Source of the DNA: JBAZOJ01 sp041648755
GTDB taxonomy: Bacteria > Planctomycetota > B143-G9
DNA: 25,982 nt
Direction of reading: 5' to 3'
Assembly (NCBI GenBank): GCA_041648755.1
Contig: JBAZOJ010000020.1
Span: 1 to 25,982 of the forward strand
The position numbers and the translations under genes are program-made. The notes beneath the pieces were generated by a model. It made no database searches and was not told the DNA's origin. It was given only the letters and a program-made list of their open reading frames with translations. Position 1 is the first letter of the stretch; the number at the start of each line of letters is the position of its first letter. This document shows positions 7,867-16,472 of the stretch, one piece after another.

Positions 7867-7882
7867 AGGCGGTTGACCGCCT
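7867..7882 (+). promoter_or_regulatory. Hairpin directly before the ribosome site of the next gene
   Basis: AGGCGG-TTGA-CCGCCT is a perfect 6-bp stem ending one base before GGAGGA (7884-7889). There is no T tract, so it is not a terminator. It could modulate translation or mark an mRNA processing site. Confidence 0.35.
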
Positions 7883-7892
7883 TGGAGGAAAA

Positions 7893-10157
7893 ATGAAAGC
7901 ATCCTTGAGGATGATGATCGCTGGAGCGGTGATGATCGCGCTTGCGTTCTGCTCGATCGCCTTCGCGGAGGACGCAAAGGATACCAAGGACGAGGATATC
8001 CTGCCAAAGGTGTCCGCCACAGCGCGCGACAGCCTCGTCGTTGTTCAGTTCAGGCTGCAGGATCCGAACTACGTTCTTCCCCCGATCTACGCAAATCTGC
8101 CGGAGATCGAACGGCTGAGGAACTTCTGGATCGAGGACGAACCCCTCGTCGGCTTGGGCGTACTGGTTGGCAATGACACAATCTATGTCGACGAACAGTA
8201 CTTCTACCCGCAGATGATCAACAGCATTGATGTCGTGTTCTTCAACGGGGACAAAGTAACAGCCAGTGTCCAGGGAATGCTGATGGACGCTAACGCGTGG
8301 GTGCTCAAGCTCGATAAGCCGCGCGAGAAGCCGGGCGTGACCTTCAAGACAGACTATCGGCCAAAACTTGGCGACTCCATTCCCTATGCCGAGATGACGT
8401 ATTCGTTCAAGAAATACACTTCCCTTTACTACTCATCGATGGATTGGCTTATCGAAGGAAATGCGCCATTCTACGCCTATTCGAACTGGGGTCGTGGTCT
8501 GGCGTTTGACCCCGATGGCAATCCCGTCGGTTTCCTTTTCAACTCCAATGCCACGTCCGATGATGGCAGAACCAACTGGTTGGCCGCCGATTTCCTCAAA
8601 TCGCCCGTGCTGACGATGAAGGAGTTTGCCGATTCGATGACAAAGCTGGGTCGCAATATCGGCAAGGAGATACTCCCCGTCCGCTTCGAGGTCCGGAACA
8701 AGCAGGCCGGTACGGAAGACCCCGTCGAGTTCGGCATATTCGTTGACGGGAACGGCACTCTGCTCGTCCCTTGCGCTTTCCAGGCCGCATTTATCAAGAA
8801 CATCAAGCGCATCATGGTTACTGTTGGCGGCTCGGAAAAGGAAGCGGTCTTCCTTGGCCAGCTCAAGCACTTCTCGGCGCTTTTCATTCACCTTCCGGGC
8901 TTCACCAAGCAGTCCCCCCTGATTTCCCTTGAAGGGAAGCCCGCCCTGATGAAGGCATTCCTTTGCCTGACGCCGTTTTCCATCGCCCGCAGGGCCGATT
9001 CCATCGTCCACCGGGGGCGAACGGAGAGATACGTCCTCGCTTACGATGACAAAATCTACGGCGTAACGCGCAATATTCCTCCCGGCACCTTCCTGTTCGA
9101 CAAGGATGGTCGCTGCATCGGCGCTACGATGATCCAGTTCAGAGACTGGCGCAATGGCACCGTTTACGGTTCTTCCAGCTACGACGATTACGAGGACTAC
9201 GGCGACTATGGTGACTACTCTTCGCGCAGGCAGACCACGCCCAGTTCCCTGGAGCGTCCCGTAATGTTCTCGGAAATCCTCGAAATCGCTGCCGCGCCCA
9301 CCGCTCACCTCGTGCCGAATATCAAGCCGGTGAGCATCGAAGAGTCCAAGCGCTTTGTATGGCTTGGCGCCGAACTGCAGGGAATCGACAAGAACATCGC
9401 CGAGATGCTCGGAGTCCTTGACGACACCAAGATGGGCACTATCGGCGGCCGCATCGCGTTCATCTACCCCGGGTCGCCTGCGGAGAAGGCTGGCCTGAAG
9501 GTCGGCGATATCCTTCTCGTCATCTCCAAGAAGGGCACTCCTGGCGTTATCGAGCTGGCCGAGCGCTACTTCAGCAGCTACTGGTGGTACAGGCGTTTCC
9601 CCTGGCCGGATCAGCGTTCACGGCTAATCAATGAGCTGATGAAATACGGCGAGGGCTCGGATGTGGAAATCAAGTTCCTGCGCGACAAGGCCCGGCAGAC
9701 AACCACGCTCAAGCTTGAGGCTGCCCCGCCCGACTTCGTTGCCGCGCCAAACTACAAGTGCTATGAACTCGGATTCCGGGCAAAGGATCTGACCTTCGAG
9801 GTCCGCAACTTCTTCCGGCTTGCCCCGGAATTCTCAGGCGTAATCCTTTACGCTGTGGAAAGCGGCTCCAAGGCCGAAGTTGCTCAGCTTGGCTACCTTG
9901 ACATCATAGTCAGCATCAACAAGCAGGCTGTCAAGAACGTCAAGGATTGCGAGGCGGTAGTCCTGAATGCCCTGGAAGAGCAGGGCGAGACCATTACTTT
10001 CGAAATCCTGCGCCTCGGCGAGACACGGTTCTTCGAGGTGAAAAAGCCCTCCAAAGAGGAAATCCTGAAGATTCGCGAAGAACACAAATTCGACACCGAA
10101 GACGAAGAGAACCCCGAAAACGGGGGCGACGGCGAAGCTCCTCCCGAAGGAGAGTAG
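7893..10157 (+). CDS. Exported HtrA-like protein with degenerate protease domains and two PDZ domains
   Basis: 754 residues with a type I signal peptide (cut after AFA, about residue 25). Set beside the HtrA just upstream, two trypsin-like folds can be traced. In the first (about 40-225) the TNNHV site reads IYVDEQY, the Asp site reads DANAWVLKLD (D to N), and the GNSGGP site becomes GLAFDPDGNPVGF. The second (about 275-425) begins GIFVDGNGTLLVPC, reads HFSALFIHL at the Asp site and has FLFDKDGRCIG in place of the Ser loop. All catalytic residues appear lost. Two PDZ domains follow (about 490-605 and 610-715), then an acidic Glu/Pro-rich tail. A Tyr/Asp-rich insert (9180-9222) is absent from the paralogue. 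It is probably a binding or adaptor protein in the envelope. The domain calls are by eye. Confidence 0.85.
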   Translation: MKASLRMMIAGAVMIALAFCSIAFAEDAKDTKDEDILPKVSATARDSLVVVQFRLQDPNYVLPPIYANLPEIERLRNFWIEDEPLVGLGVLVGNDTIYVDEQYFYPQMINSIDVVFFNGDKVTASVQGMLMDANAWVLKLDKPREKPGVTFKTDYRPKLGDSIPYAEMTYSFKKYTSLYYSSMDWLIEGNAPFYAYSNWGRGLAFDPDGNPVGFLFNSNATSDDGRTNWLAADFLKSPVLTMKEFADSMTKLGRNIGKEILPVRFEVRNKQAGTEDPVEFGIFVDGNGTLLVPCAFQAAFIKNIKRIMVTVGGSEKEAVFLGQLKHFSALFIHLPGFTKQSPLISLEGKPALMKAFLCLTPFSIARRADSIVHRGRTERYVLAYDDKIYGVTRNIPPGTFLFDKDGRCIGATMIQFRDWRNGTVYGSSSYDDYEDYGDYGDYSSRRQTTPSSLERPVMFSEILEIAAAPTAHLVPNIKPVSIEESKRFVWLGAELQGIDKNIAEMLGVLDDTKMGTIGGRIAFIYPGSPAEKAGLKVGDILLVISKKGTPGVIELAERYFSSYWWYRRFPWPDQRSRLINELMKYGEGSDVEIKFLRDKARQTTTLKLEAAPPDFVAAPNYKCYELGFRAKDLTFEVRNFFRLAPEFSGVILYAVESGSKAEVAQLGYLDIIVSINKQAVKNVKDCEAVVLNALEEQGETITFEILRLGETRFFEVKKPSKEEILKIREEHKFDTEDEENPENGGDGEAPPEGE
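9909..10124 (+). repeat. Long direct repeat, copy 1 (3' end of first paralogue)
   Basis: 216 bases match 12319-12534 without a gap, with about 13 mismatches by eye. This is clearly more alike than the 5' halves of the two genes. It includes runs of identity over 40 bases and covers the second half of PDZ2 and the acidic tail. Confidence 0.85.
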
Positions 10158-10210
10158 CCTGCAACAGACTGCCGGAGGCAAATGCACAGATCCGTCAATT
10201 GCTGATTTCG

Positions 10211-10250
10211 CCGGTCTCGATCTCCTGCAAAGCCAAGGGGTCGAGACCGG
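10211..10250 (+). other. Intergenic inverted repeat with a long loop
   Basis: CCGGTCTCGA (10211-10220) and TCGAGACCGG (10241-10250) are perfect inverted repeats around a 20-base loop, between the two paralogous genes. Only TTTCGTT follows, so terminator function would be weak. It may instead be an operator, an mRNA processing site or a partial terminator that tunes the downstream gene. Confidence 0.5.
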
Positions 10251-10338
10251 TTTCGTTGGTGCAGAACATGGGACAGGGAGTGACCTTTCGAGAGTTCGCT
10301 TTAACACATGAAGCGGCGGGGTCCGCATGGAGGGAACA

Positions 10339-12564
10339 GTGAGGAAATCGTTTGGATTATTGTTCGCCGGGGCGATGATGTTCGCGCTCGTGTTCTGCGC
10401 AATGGCGTCCGCTGAGGACGCAAATGGCAACTCGAAGGAAGCGGAAGTCCGACAGAGAGTGTCCGCGGTTGCGCGAGACGGTCTGGTCGTTGTCATCTTC
10501 AGGCTGCAGGATCCGAGCAGCGTTCTTCCTCCGCTCTATGCACAACTGTACGAAATCCAGCGATTGAAGGTCAACTGGACCGAGAACGAGCCCGTTATCA
10601 CCCAGGGAGTGCTGGTGGGAAATGACACGGTTCTGGTCGGCGAGCCGGTTTTCTTCCCGCAGATGGTCGCCTCCATCGAGGTAGTGTTTTTCGGCGGCGA
10701 AAGGGCTTCCGCGAAGGTCCACGGTATCATGATGGATTCGAATGCCTGGGTTCTCAAGCTCGACAAGCCCCGTGAAAACCCCGGAGTCTCATTCAAGGTC
10801 GGCTTCGTGCCTAAGAACGGTGACGTTCTGCCCCTGGCCAACCTGGACTTCTCGTACAAGAGATATACCACTGACTATTTCTCCTCGTTCACCTGGCAGA
10901 TGGAGGGAAACAGGCCATTCTACTCCTGGTCGAAGATGGGCGATTACCAACTCGTCTTCAATCCCGAAGGCGAACCTGTCGGCTTCTTCTTTGGCGCCAA
11001 GGCCACGTCCGACCACGGAAAGTCCAACTGGCTGGCAGGAGACTTCCTGAACTCGCCCGTCCTGACTGTGAGTGAGTATGCGGATTCGATGACGAAGCTC
11101 GGAGCGCACGTCGGCAAGGACATCCTTCGTGTCCGTTTCGAGGTCAGGAACAAACGGGCCGGCTCGGATGACCCAACCCGCTTCGGGTTGTTCGTGGACG
11201 GAAACGGTACGCTGCTCGTTCCCTGTGGCTTCTATGCCGATTTCATCAAGAATATCAAGCGCATCATGGTGTCCGTGGACGGGGTCGAGAAGGAGGCGAC
11301 CTTCCTGGGTCAACTCAAGCACTTCTCGGCGATCTTCATACGCCTGAACGGCTTCACGAAGCCGTCCCCCCTGATCTCCCTCGAAGGGAAGCCTTGCCTG
11401 ATGAAGGCCTTCATCTGTCTCAGCCCGGTTTCCATCGCCGACCGCAACGATTCGCTTGTGCGATGCGCACGCCCCTTGAGCTACTCCCTGGGATACGACG
11501 ACAACATCCACTTCGACGCAAACTATATCCCCTTCGGCTCTTACCTGTTCGACAAAGAAGGGCGATGCATCGGCTTGTGCCTGGAGCAGTTCAAGGAATG
11601 GCAGAATGGTTCCGTGTACGATTCATCGAAGACCAGCGACTTCAATGGGGCAAGCTCGTTCGATCGCCCCGTGTTGTTCTCTGAGATCCTCGAGATCGCC
11701 GCCGCGCCTACCGCTCACCTTGTTCCCAACGTCAAGCCCGTCAGCATCGAGGAGGCCAGGAAGGTCGTCTGGTTCGGCGCCGAACTGCAGGAAATCAACC
11801 GGGACATTGCCGAAGTGCTCGGGGTTCTCGACGAAACGCAGATTGGCTCCATTGGAGGACGTATCGCTTTTGTGTACGAGGGCTCGCCGGCTGAGAAAGC
11901 CGGCCTGAAGGTCGGCGATATCTTGCTCGTCATTTCCCAGAAGGGCACCACCAATGTCATCGAGGTCTCCAGGCGCTGGCTCTATACTTCTTGGTGGTAC
12001 CGCAGTTATCCTTGGCCTGGCCAGCGCACTCGCATCACAGAGGAGTTGATGAAGTGGGGCGAGGGTTCGGAGATAGAGGTGAAGTACCTGCACGACAAAG
12101 TCAAAGCGACGGTATCCCTGAAGATCGAGTCCGCTCCCCCCGACTTCGTTGCCGCGTCCAACTGCAAATGCCACGAACTCGGCTTCCGTGTGAAGGATCT
12201 CACATACGAAGTCCGCAACTTTTTCCGCCTCGCCTCCGACTTCTCCGGCGTCATAGTCTATAGGGTCGAGAGTGGCTCCAAGGCCGAAGTCGCCCAACTC
12301 GGCCGCTTCGATATCGTCGTCAGCATCAACAAGCAGGCTGTCAAGAACGTCAAGGATTGCGAGGCCGTCATCCTGAAGGCCTTGGAAGAGCAGGGCGAGA
12401 CCATTACTTTCGAAATCCTGCGCCTTGGGGAGACTCGCTTCCTCGAGGTGAAGAAGCCCTCCAAAGAGGAAATCCTGAAGATTCGCGAAGAACACAAATT
12501 CGACACAGAAGACGAAGAGAACCCCGAGAACGGGGAAGCGCCTGCCGACGGCGGAGGCAAGTAG
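10339..12564 (+). CDS. Second exported HtrA-like protein with degenerate protease domains, paralogue of 7893-10157
   Basis: 741 residues from a GTG start. GTG at 10339 is chosen over the ATG at 10327 because GGAGGG (10329-10334) lies just before it. It also gives a signal peptide exactly as long as the paralogue's, both ending ED at residue 27. The architecture is the same: two trypsin-like folds without a triad (DSNAWVLKLD at the first Asp site; GLFVDGNGTLLVPC opens the second), PDZ1 from about 479, PDZ2 about 597-705 and an acidic tail. The Tyr/Asp insert of the paralogue is replaced by a short Ser/Asp-containing segment. Two such genes after one active HtrA suggest duplication and division of binding roles. 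A terminator follows at 12583. Confidence 0.85.
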   Translation: MRKSFGLLFAGAMMFALVFCAMASAEDANGNSKEAEVRQRVSAVARDGLVVVIFRLQDPSSVLPPLYAQLYEIQRLKVNWTENEPVITQGVLVGNDTVLVGEPVFFPQMVASIEVVFFGGERASAKVHGIMMDSNAWVLKLDKPRENPGVSFKVGFVPKNGDVLPLANLDFSYKRYTTDYFSSFTWQMEGNRPFYSWSKMGDYQLVFNPEGEPVGFFFGAKATSDHGKSNWLAGDFLNSPVLTVSEYADSMTKLGAHVGKDILRVRFEVRNKRAGSDDPTRFGLFVDGNGTLLVPCGFYADFIKNIKRIMVSVDGVEKEATFLGQLKHFSAIFIRLNGFTKPSPLISLEGKPCLMKAFICLSPVSIADRNDSLVRCARPLSYSLGYDDNIHFDANYIPFGSYLFDKEGRCIGLCLEQFKEWQNGSVYDSSKTSDFNGASSFDRPVLFSEILEIAAAPTAHLVPNVKPVSIEEARKVVWFGAELQEINRDIAEVLGVLDETQIGSIGGRIAFVYEGSPAEKAGLKVGDILLVISQKGTTNVIEVSRRWLYTSWWYRSYPWPGQRTRITEELMKWGEGSEIEVKYLHDKVKATVSLKIESAPPDFVAASNCKCHELGFRVKDLTYEVRNFFRLASDFSGVIVYRVESGSKAEVAQLGRFDIVVSINKQAVKNVKDCEAVILKALEEQGETITFEILRLGETRFLEVKKPSKEEILKIREEHKFDTEDEENPENGEAPADGGGK
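12319..12534 (+). repeat. Long direct repeat, copy 2 (3' end of second paralogue)
   Basis: Partner of 9909-10124, offset by 2410 bases, same length. Several mismatches fall outside third codon positions only in the less conserved middle; the ends are almost identical. Confidence 0.85.
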
Positions 12565-12582
12565 TCTGTTCTTTTGACTGAA

Positions 12583-12607
12583 AAGGGCCCGCGAAGGCGG
12601 GCTCTTT
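12583..12607 (+). terminator. Terminator of the HtrA cluster
   Basis: AAGGGCCCGC pairs with GCGGGCTCTT around GAAG (one G-T pair), followed by a short run of T. It lies 19 bases past the stop of the second paralogue. Confidence 0.65.
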
Positions 12608-12762
12608 GTGTAAAGGGGCGAAAGTCCGGTAATCTGGTGAGCACTTCGTCAGCTAAGGTTTCAGAGTGCCGTGTTTCGCGGAGGCAAGTGAGTGCAGGAA
12701 GAAGCTGACCGCAGTCATGTATTTGCCATTCCAAGCCTCATCCTGTCCGCAGGGAGCAGGAA

Positions 12763-14568
12763 GTGACCGTCAGGTTGCGTCTCCTGCTGGTAGCCATTCT
12801 GCTGCTTGCGGCCGTAGCAGCGATGTTTCTCAGCGTGCGGACTTCTTCTCCGGCGAAGCCCGCGGGCAGCGGCTCAGTCTCGCCAACAGCTTCCGCGAGT
12901 CCTATGGTCCGCCCGCTCGCTCCCGCAGACCGCGCGGCTCTGATCTCGGATCTGCCGGTCTTCGTCGAAGCCCGGATGCTCGCGGTGGCTGCCGATGGGG
13001 CGTCCTTTGCAGTGGCAGGCAGGACGGCTATGGTGGTCGAACTCGATCTGGCATCCAGCAGGTTCCGCGAGTCCTGGAGTCTTCCTGCTGAGCCTGACGC
13101 CTTATTCGTGGATGGCGACAGGTATCTTGCGGTTGTCGGCAAGCTCATATACGCCCTTCGCGACGGAGACCAGGAGATCGTCGGCGAAGTCCCCGACGTG
13201 TCGAACACGATCACGCAAATGCCTGAGGGGTGTGAACTGCTCAGCTCGGCCGAGCCGATTCTCTGCAATGCAGGACGGATCCTCTGGGTGGGGGACAACA
13301 GCCTGAAGGAGAGGCGCAAAGGCCGAAATACGTTCTCCGAAATGCTTGTTCTTTGGACGGATCTTTCCGGGAAGCTGCTCGAAACTATCAGCGGTGAGGA
13401 AGCAGAATCCTATCGTGATCTCCGGGCCATAGTTGGCGGCCAATGGGCTCTTGCCAGGGATGGGAAAGACCACTGGTTGGTTACTCACGGGCGCCGCGTG
13501 CCTATGCCTCAGGGCGGGGTCCCGGTCTCGATGGGGGAGAAGGGATTTGCCCTTGCTTTCGACGGGTACCGCTTCGAGTATGACGCCGCCACCGGAGAAC
13601 TGGCCCGCAAGGAGGGCTCACTACCGGTACCTCTCGCTGCATCCTCCAGAAGGGATGCCGGTTTCTTCCTCACGGCGGCAGGCTATGTCATCAACGGTCT
13701 GGGCGCGATCATTCCGCCGGAAGGAAAGCCCGATCCGCGTACGCAATTCACCCTCGTCTCCCGCGACGCTCAGTGCCTCTATTTGGTGGACAGAGACGCC
13801 CCTGCATTCGTAAAGGCCTGCGTCGCGACCGATTCGCTTGAGCGTATCCCCTGCGATGGCGTCCCGCTCTATTTCGACGCCGATATCAAAGTGACATTCC
13901 GGGGTGGCAAGGTATTCGTGAATGAGCGCGAGGTGCCGGGGCTGCCGAAAGAAACACTGCCCCGCCTCGTGACCAGAAAAGGCGACCTGCTCTACATCGA
14001 GCAGAGCGAGATGACGCTTGCCGTGCTCGGGTCGCTCCGAAGCTTGGATCGCCGCGGAAGTTTCCTAGTTGGCGCTTTCGACGAGGCCATTATCCTGGGC
14101 CTGGTCTCCACGGGAGAACAGAATCCTGATACCTCGACGATTCTGTTTGTTGAAACCAGGGAGCCATTCCGCACCGCCTCGATCCCGCTATATGATCACC
14201 TTGGTAGCTTTCAGCAGATCGGCGCGGCGCTCTACGAGTGCTGCTGCGAACAACACACGGCTTGCCTCGATGAGTTGTACGAAGTCCTTCCGGATTTCAG
14301 CGCGGGAGTCGTGCGCTTCCGCCAATTGCCTGAAGACGCGACGGTGCCGCTTCCGGCCGGGTATTCGGTTAACCTGTGGGATTGGATCCCGACAGTCACC
14401 GACGGAAGGGGCGTGGAATACGTTTTGCCTCCGGCTGTTCGCGAAGGGTCTTTCCTGTTTGGTGGTTGGGGAAGAAACTTCGATGTCCCTGCTTTCGCTG
14501 AGTTCGGCGGCGCGCTCTTCCTTCAGTGCGGCGTGAACTTCATACGGCTCGAAGAAGCACAGGAATGA
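12763..14568 (+). CDS. Membrane-anchored protein of unknown function
   Basis: 601 residues from GTG, with AGGGAG 6 bases upstream. One hydrophobic segment (about residues 5-24), with no obvious cleavage site and followed by a Ser/Pro/Ala-rich stretch, suggests a signal anchor with the rest outside the membrane. The remainder is a succession of short hydrophobic strands separated by GD/DG turns (for example VDGDRYLAVVGKLIYAL), which would suit a beta-propeller, but I see no named repeat. A Cys cluster ECCCEQHTAC lies near residue 493. It is probably co-transcribed with the lipoprotein 67 bases downstream. No function is offered. Confidence 0.8.
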   Translation: MTVRLRLLLVAILLLAAVAAMFLSVRTSSPAKPAGSGSVSPTASASPMVRPLAPADRAALISDLPVFVEARMLAVAADGASFAVAGRTAMVVELDLASSRFRESWSLPAEPDALFVDGDRYLAVVGKLIYALRDGDQEIVGEVPDVSNTITQMPEGCELLSSAEPILCNAGRILWVGDNSLKERRKGRNTFSEMLVLWTDLSGKLLETISGEEAESYRDLRAIVGGQWALARDGKDHWLVTHGRRVPMPQGGVPVSMGEKGFALAFDGYRFEYDAATGELARKEGSLPVPLAASSRRDAGFFLTAAGYVINGLGAIIPPEGKPDPRTQFTLVSRDAQCLYLVDRDAPAFVKACVATDSLERIPCDGVPLYFDADIKVTFRGGKVFVNEREVPGLPKETLPRLVTRKGDLLYIEQSEMTLAVLGSLRSLDRRGSFLVGAFDEAIILGLVSTGEQNPDTSTILFVETREPFRTASIPLYDHLGSFQQIGAALYECCCEQHTACLDELYEVLPDFSAGVVRFRQLPEDATVPLPAGYSVNLWDWIPTVTDGRGVEYVLPPAVREGSFLFGGWGRNFDVPAFAEFGGALFLQCGVNFIRLEEAQE

Positions 14569-14635
14569 CTCCGGGGTATCGGGGTTGTGTTGTTCTCGGT
14601 CCGCGAGAGCGGGCACTTTGCATAGGGGAGCTACC

Positions 14636-16009
14636 GTGAAACAAGTTCCAGTCGCCCTGATCCTGCTGCTCTTCTTCTCCGGCTGCGTCTCTCGGTCGTC
14701 CGACCTCCAGGGCGTCGTCGAGAACCGCTACGTTGGCGCCAACCTGCGCCTTGGGCGTATAGAGCTTGCTCAGGGAGCGAAATACGCCTTTGAGAAATGC
14801 CGAATCGTCCTCTACGAGCCCCTTGATATCCCCACGGGTTGCGAGGTCACTTTCCGCGACTGCAAGGTGGAAATCCGCGCGGCCATTGAGTGCGCGGCGG
14901 CCTCTACGCTCCTTCTCAAAGCATCAAGGGTCGTTCTGCGATCTCAGATCATCAGCGCGGGAAATCTTGTTTTCAGCGGAAGTTCCATCGTGATTGGGCA
15001 GAACGTGGTAGAGCGTCCGCGTGCTGAGGCCAGCCTTGCGCTATGTTCCGGGGGCTGCTTGACGTGGATGGACGCAATCCTGGACGCTCGCGGCGCACGA
15101 AATGTCGTAATTTCCTCCACCGGCGCTGAACTCCATCTCGCGAACATGAGGGTCTGCACCAACGCGAAGCTGATCGAGGCGAAGGACACGAGATTGGTGA
15201 TGACTGGCTGTGATATCAGCGGTTCCGTGTTTGAAGAGGATCTGCTTGCCCAGAACGGCGGTGACCTCCAGATGTCCCGGGTCGCGTTCAGAGAGTGCAG
15301 AGAGACCGGTGTGATGCAAAAGCCTCCGCTCGTGGAGCTTGCCGGAAAGTACCAGCCTGTCCGATTTATGTTAGTTTCCGTCCACAATGTCCGATCCGCA
15401 TGTCTGGCAAGATGCACCGTTTCCGAGTGCTTCTCTTTTGACTCCGAAAGCTATCACTTGGCCATTATGGGAGAGGAAGTGAGCATCTACGGGTGCTTGT
15501 TCGCTGGTGCTGACAATACTGCTTTGGTCTTAGCGAGGGGCAAGCGGAAGGTCTCCTTCATGGAAAACGTCATTGAAAACGCGTGCGGCACTTTCGCGGT
15601 GACGTTGGATGGGCAGTCAATTGAGGCGACTGGTAACAAGTTCGAAGGCGGAGAGACTTGGTTTGGGATGATTCGTGCCGACGGAGAAAAGATCCTCTTT
15701 GAGAGCAACGTGGTGATTGCTGCGAAAGGACTCGTGATTGTTGACATCACATGCAAGGAAGTTCTGCTTGTAGACAACACGTTTTCCAACTGCGTGGCTT
15801 TGCTCGCCCCGGATCCTCCCCTTAACGCGATCGTGTACCTTCCGGAATGCACGAAACTCAGGTTCGAGGGGAACAAGTTCGTCTCCTGCCGCGCACGATC
15901 CGCAGTATCGGCATCTCCCGAGTGTTCTCCTGGGGACATCTCGACTACAAATTCCTTCGAGAAATGTTCATTTTCGACGTTGCTCGTGAGATATCCCGAA
16001 GGGAAATAG
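14636..16009 (+). CDS. Lipoprotein with a probable right-handed parallel beta-helix
   Basis: 457 residues. The GTG at 14636 is chosen because AGGGGAG lies 6 bases upstream and it opens directly into a lipoprotein signal ending FFSGC (C17); the frame from 14585 would bury that signal. From about residue 40 the chain is a series of 20-25-residue rungs alternating hydrophobic strands with N/S/G turns, such as VSIYGCLFAGADNTALVL, VSFMENVIENACGTFAV and LRFEGNKFVSCRA. That is the pattern of pectate-lyase-like beta-helix proteins, which often bind or cut polysaccharides. No catalytic motif was recognised, so an enzyme role is not claimed. It ends at TAG 16007-16009. Confidence 0.82.
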   Translation: MKQVPVALILLLFFSGCVSRSSDLQGVVENRYVGANLRLGRIELAQGAKYAFEKCRIVLYEPLDIPTGCEVTFRDCKVEIRAAIECAAASTLLLKASRVVLRSQIISAGNLVFSGSSIVIGQNVVERPRAEASLALCSGGCLTWMDAILDARGARNVVISSTGAELHLANMRVCTNAKLIEAKDTRLVMTGCDISGSVFEEDLLAQNGGDLQMSRVAFRECRETGVMQKPPLVELAGKYQPVRFMLVSVHNVRSACLARCTVSECFSFDSESYHLAIMGEEVSIYGCLFAGADNTALVLARGKRKVSFMENVIENACGTFAVTLDGQSIEATGNKFEGGETWFGMIRADGEKILFESNVVIAAKGLVIVDITCKEVLLVDNTFSNCVALLAPDPPLNAIVYLPECTKLRFEGNKFVSCRARSAVSASPECSPGDISTTNSFEKCSFSTLLVRYPEGK

Positions 16010-16052
16010 TCTGGCCGTCGTTCTCCACTTGCGACATCAGCCTGCTCCATCG

Positions 16053-16071
16053 AGGACAAGGATTGTCTTTT
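16053..16071 (+). terminator. Possible weak terminator after the lipoprotein gene
   Basis: GACAA-GGA-TTGTC followed by TTTT, 45 bases past the stop. The stem is short and AT-rich, so the call is weak. Confidence 0.3.
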
Positions 16072-16097
16072 GCGCATTTTGCTCGTGCTTCTCAGCC

Positions 16098-16142
16098 TCG
16101 CCGACGAAGCGTTGGCTCTCAGGGCTTCGCCGACGAAGCGTT
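16098..16142. repeat. Two copies of a 16-base palindromic element
   Basis: TCGCCGACGAAGCGTT occurs at 16098-16113 and 16127-16142 (period 29). The second copy extends to the hairpin GCTTCG-CCGA-CGAAGC. It resembles a REP-type intergenic palindrome. The stretch 16010-16464 otherwise holds no convincing protein gene, although a minus-strand ATG at 16206 has a strong AGGAGG in front. Confidence 0.6.
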
Positions 16143-16387
16143 TCGTGAAAAACTCTTGGCTGCCGCTTGCATGGTCGTCAACCGCTGACATAATACACTT
16201 GCTCATGGCCAGTCCTCCTTCTGGTGGGTTGAGGGAAATGTACGCTAAAACCTTGTACTTCCCTTGTTTGTATCCGGAGTGAGGCACTGGCCTTTTCTTT
16301 TCCAAGGCCTGGGCTCGACTACATGGTAATTCTGTGGTTGGATGTCTTTTCCGCCTCTTTGGCTTCGCAACTTCTGTCTCTTTTCGG

Positions 16388-16411
16388 CTTGGCGCCTTGG
16401 CGCCTTGGCGG
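16388..16411. repeat. Three tandem CTTGGCGC octamers
   Basis: CTTGGCGC, CTTGGCGC, CTTGGCGG in direct tandem. Low-complexity tracts of this kind are seen between genes in several bacterial groups. It lies 27 bases before the heptamer tract. Confidence 0.75.
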
Positions 16412-16437
16412 TTAATGGCCCCTTCCGCTCTTATTCC

Positions 16438-16472
16438 TCATTGTGCATTGTTCATTGCTCATTGTTAATTGA
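16438..16472. repeat. Five tandem 7-base repeats (NCATTGN type)
   Basis: TCATTGT GCATTGT TCATTGC TCATTGT TAATTGA. It resembles the short tandem heptamers known from cyanobacteria and other groups. The stop codon of the GCS2 gene (minus strand, 16467-16465) lies inside it, so the array abuts or has rewritten the gene's last codons. Confidence 0.75.

Noticed and set aside
16010..16472. Repeat zone as a CRISPR array or insertion sequence
   Set aside because: Units of 7-16 bases without unique spacers of constant length; no transposase or terminal inverted repeats.
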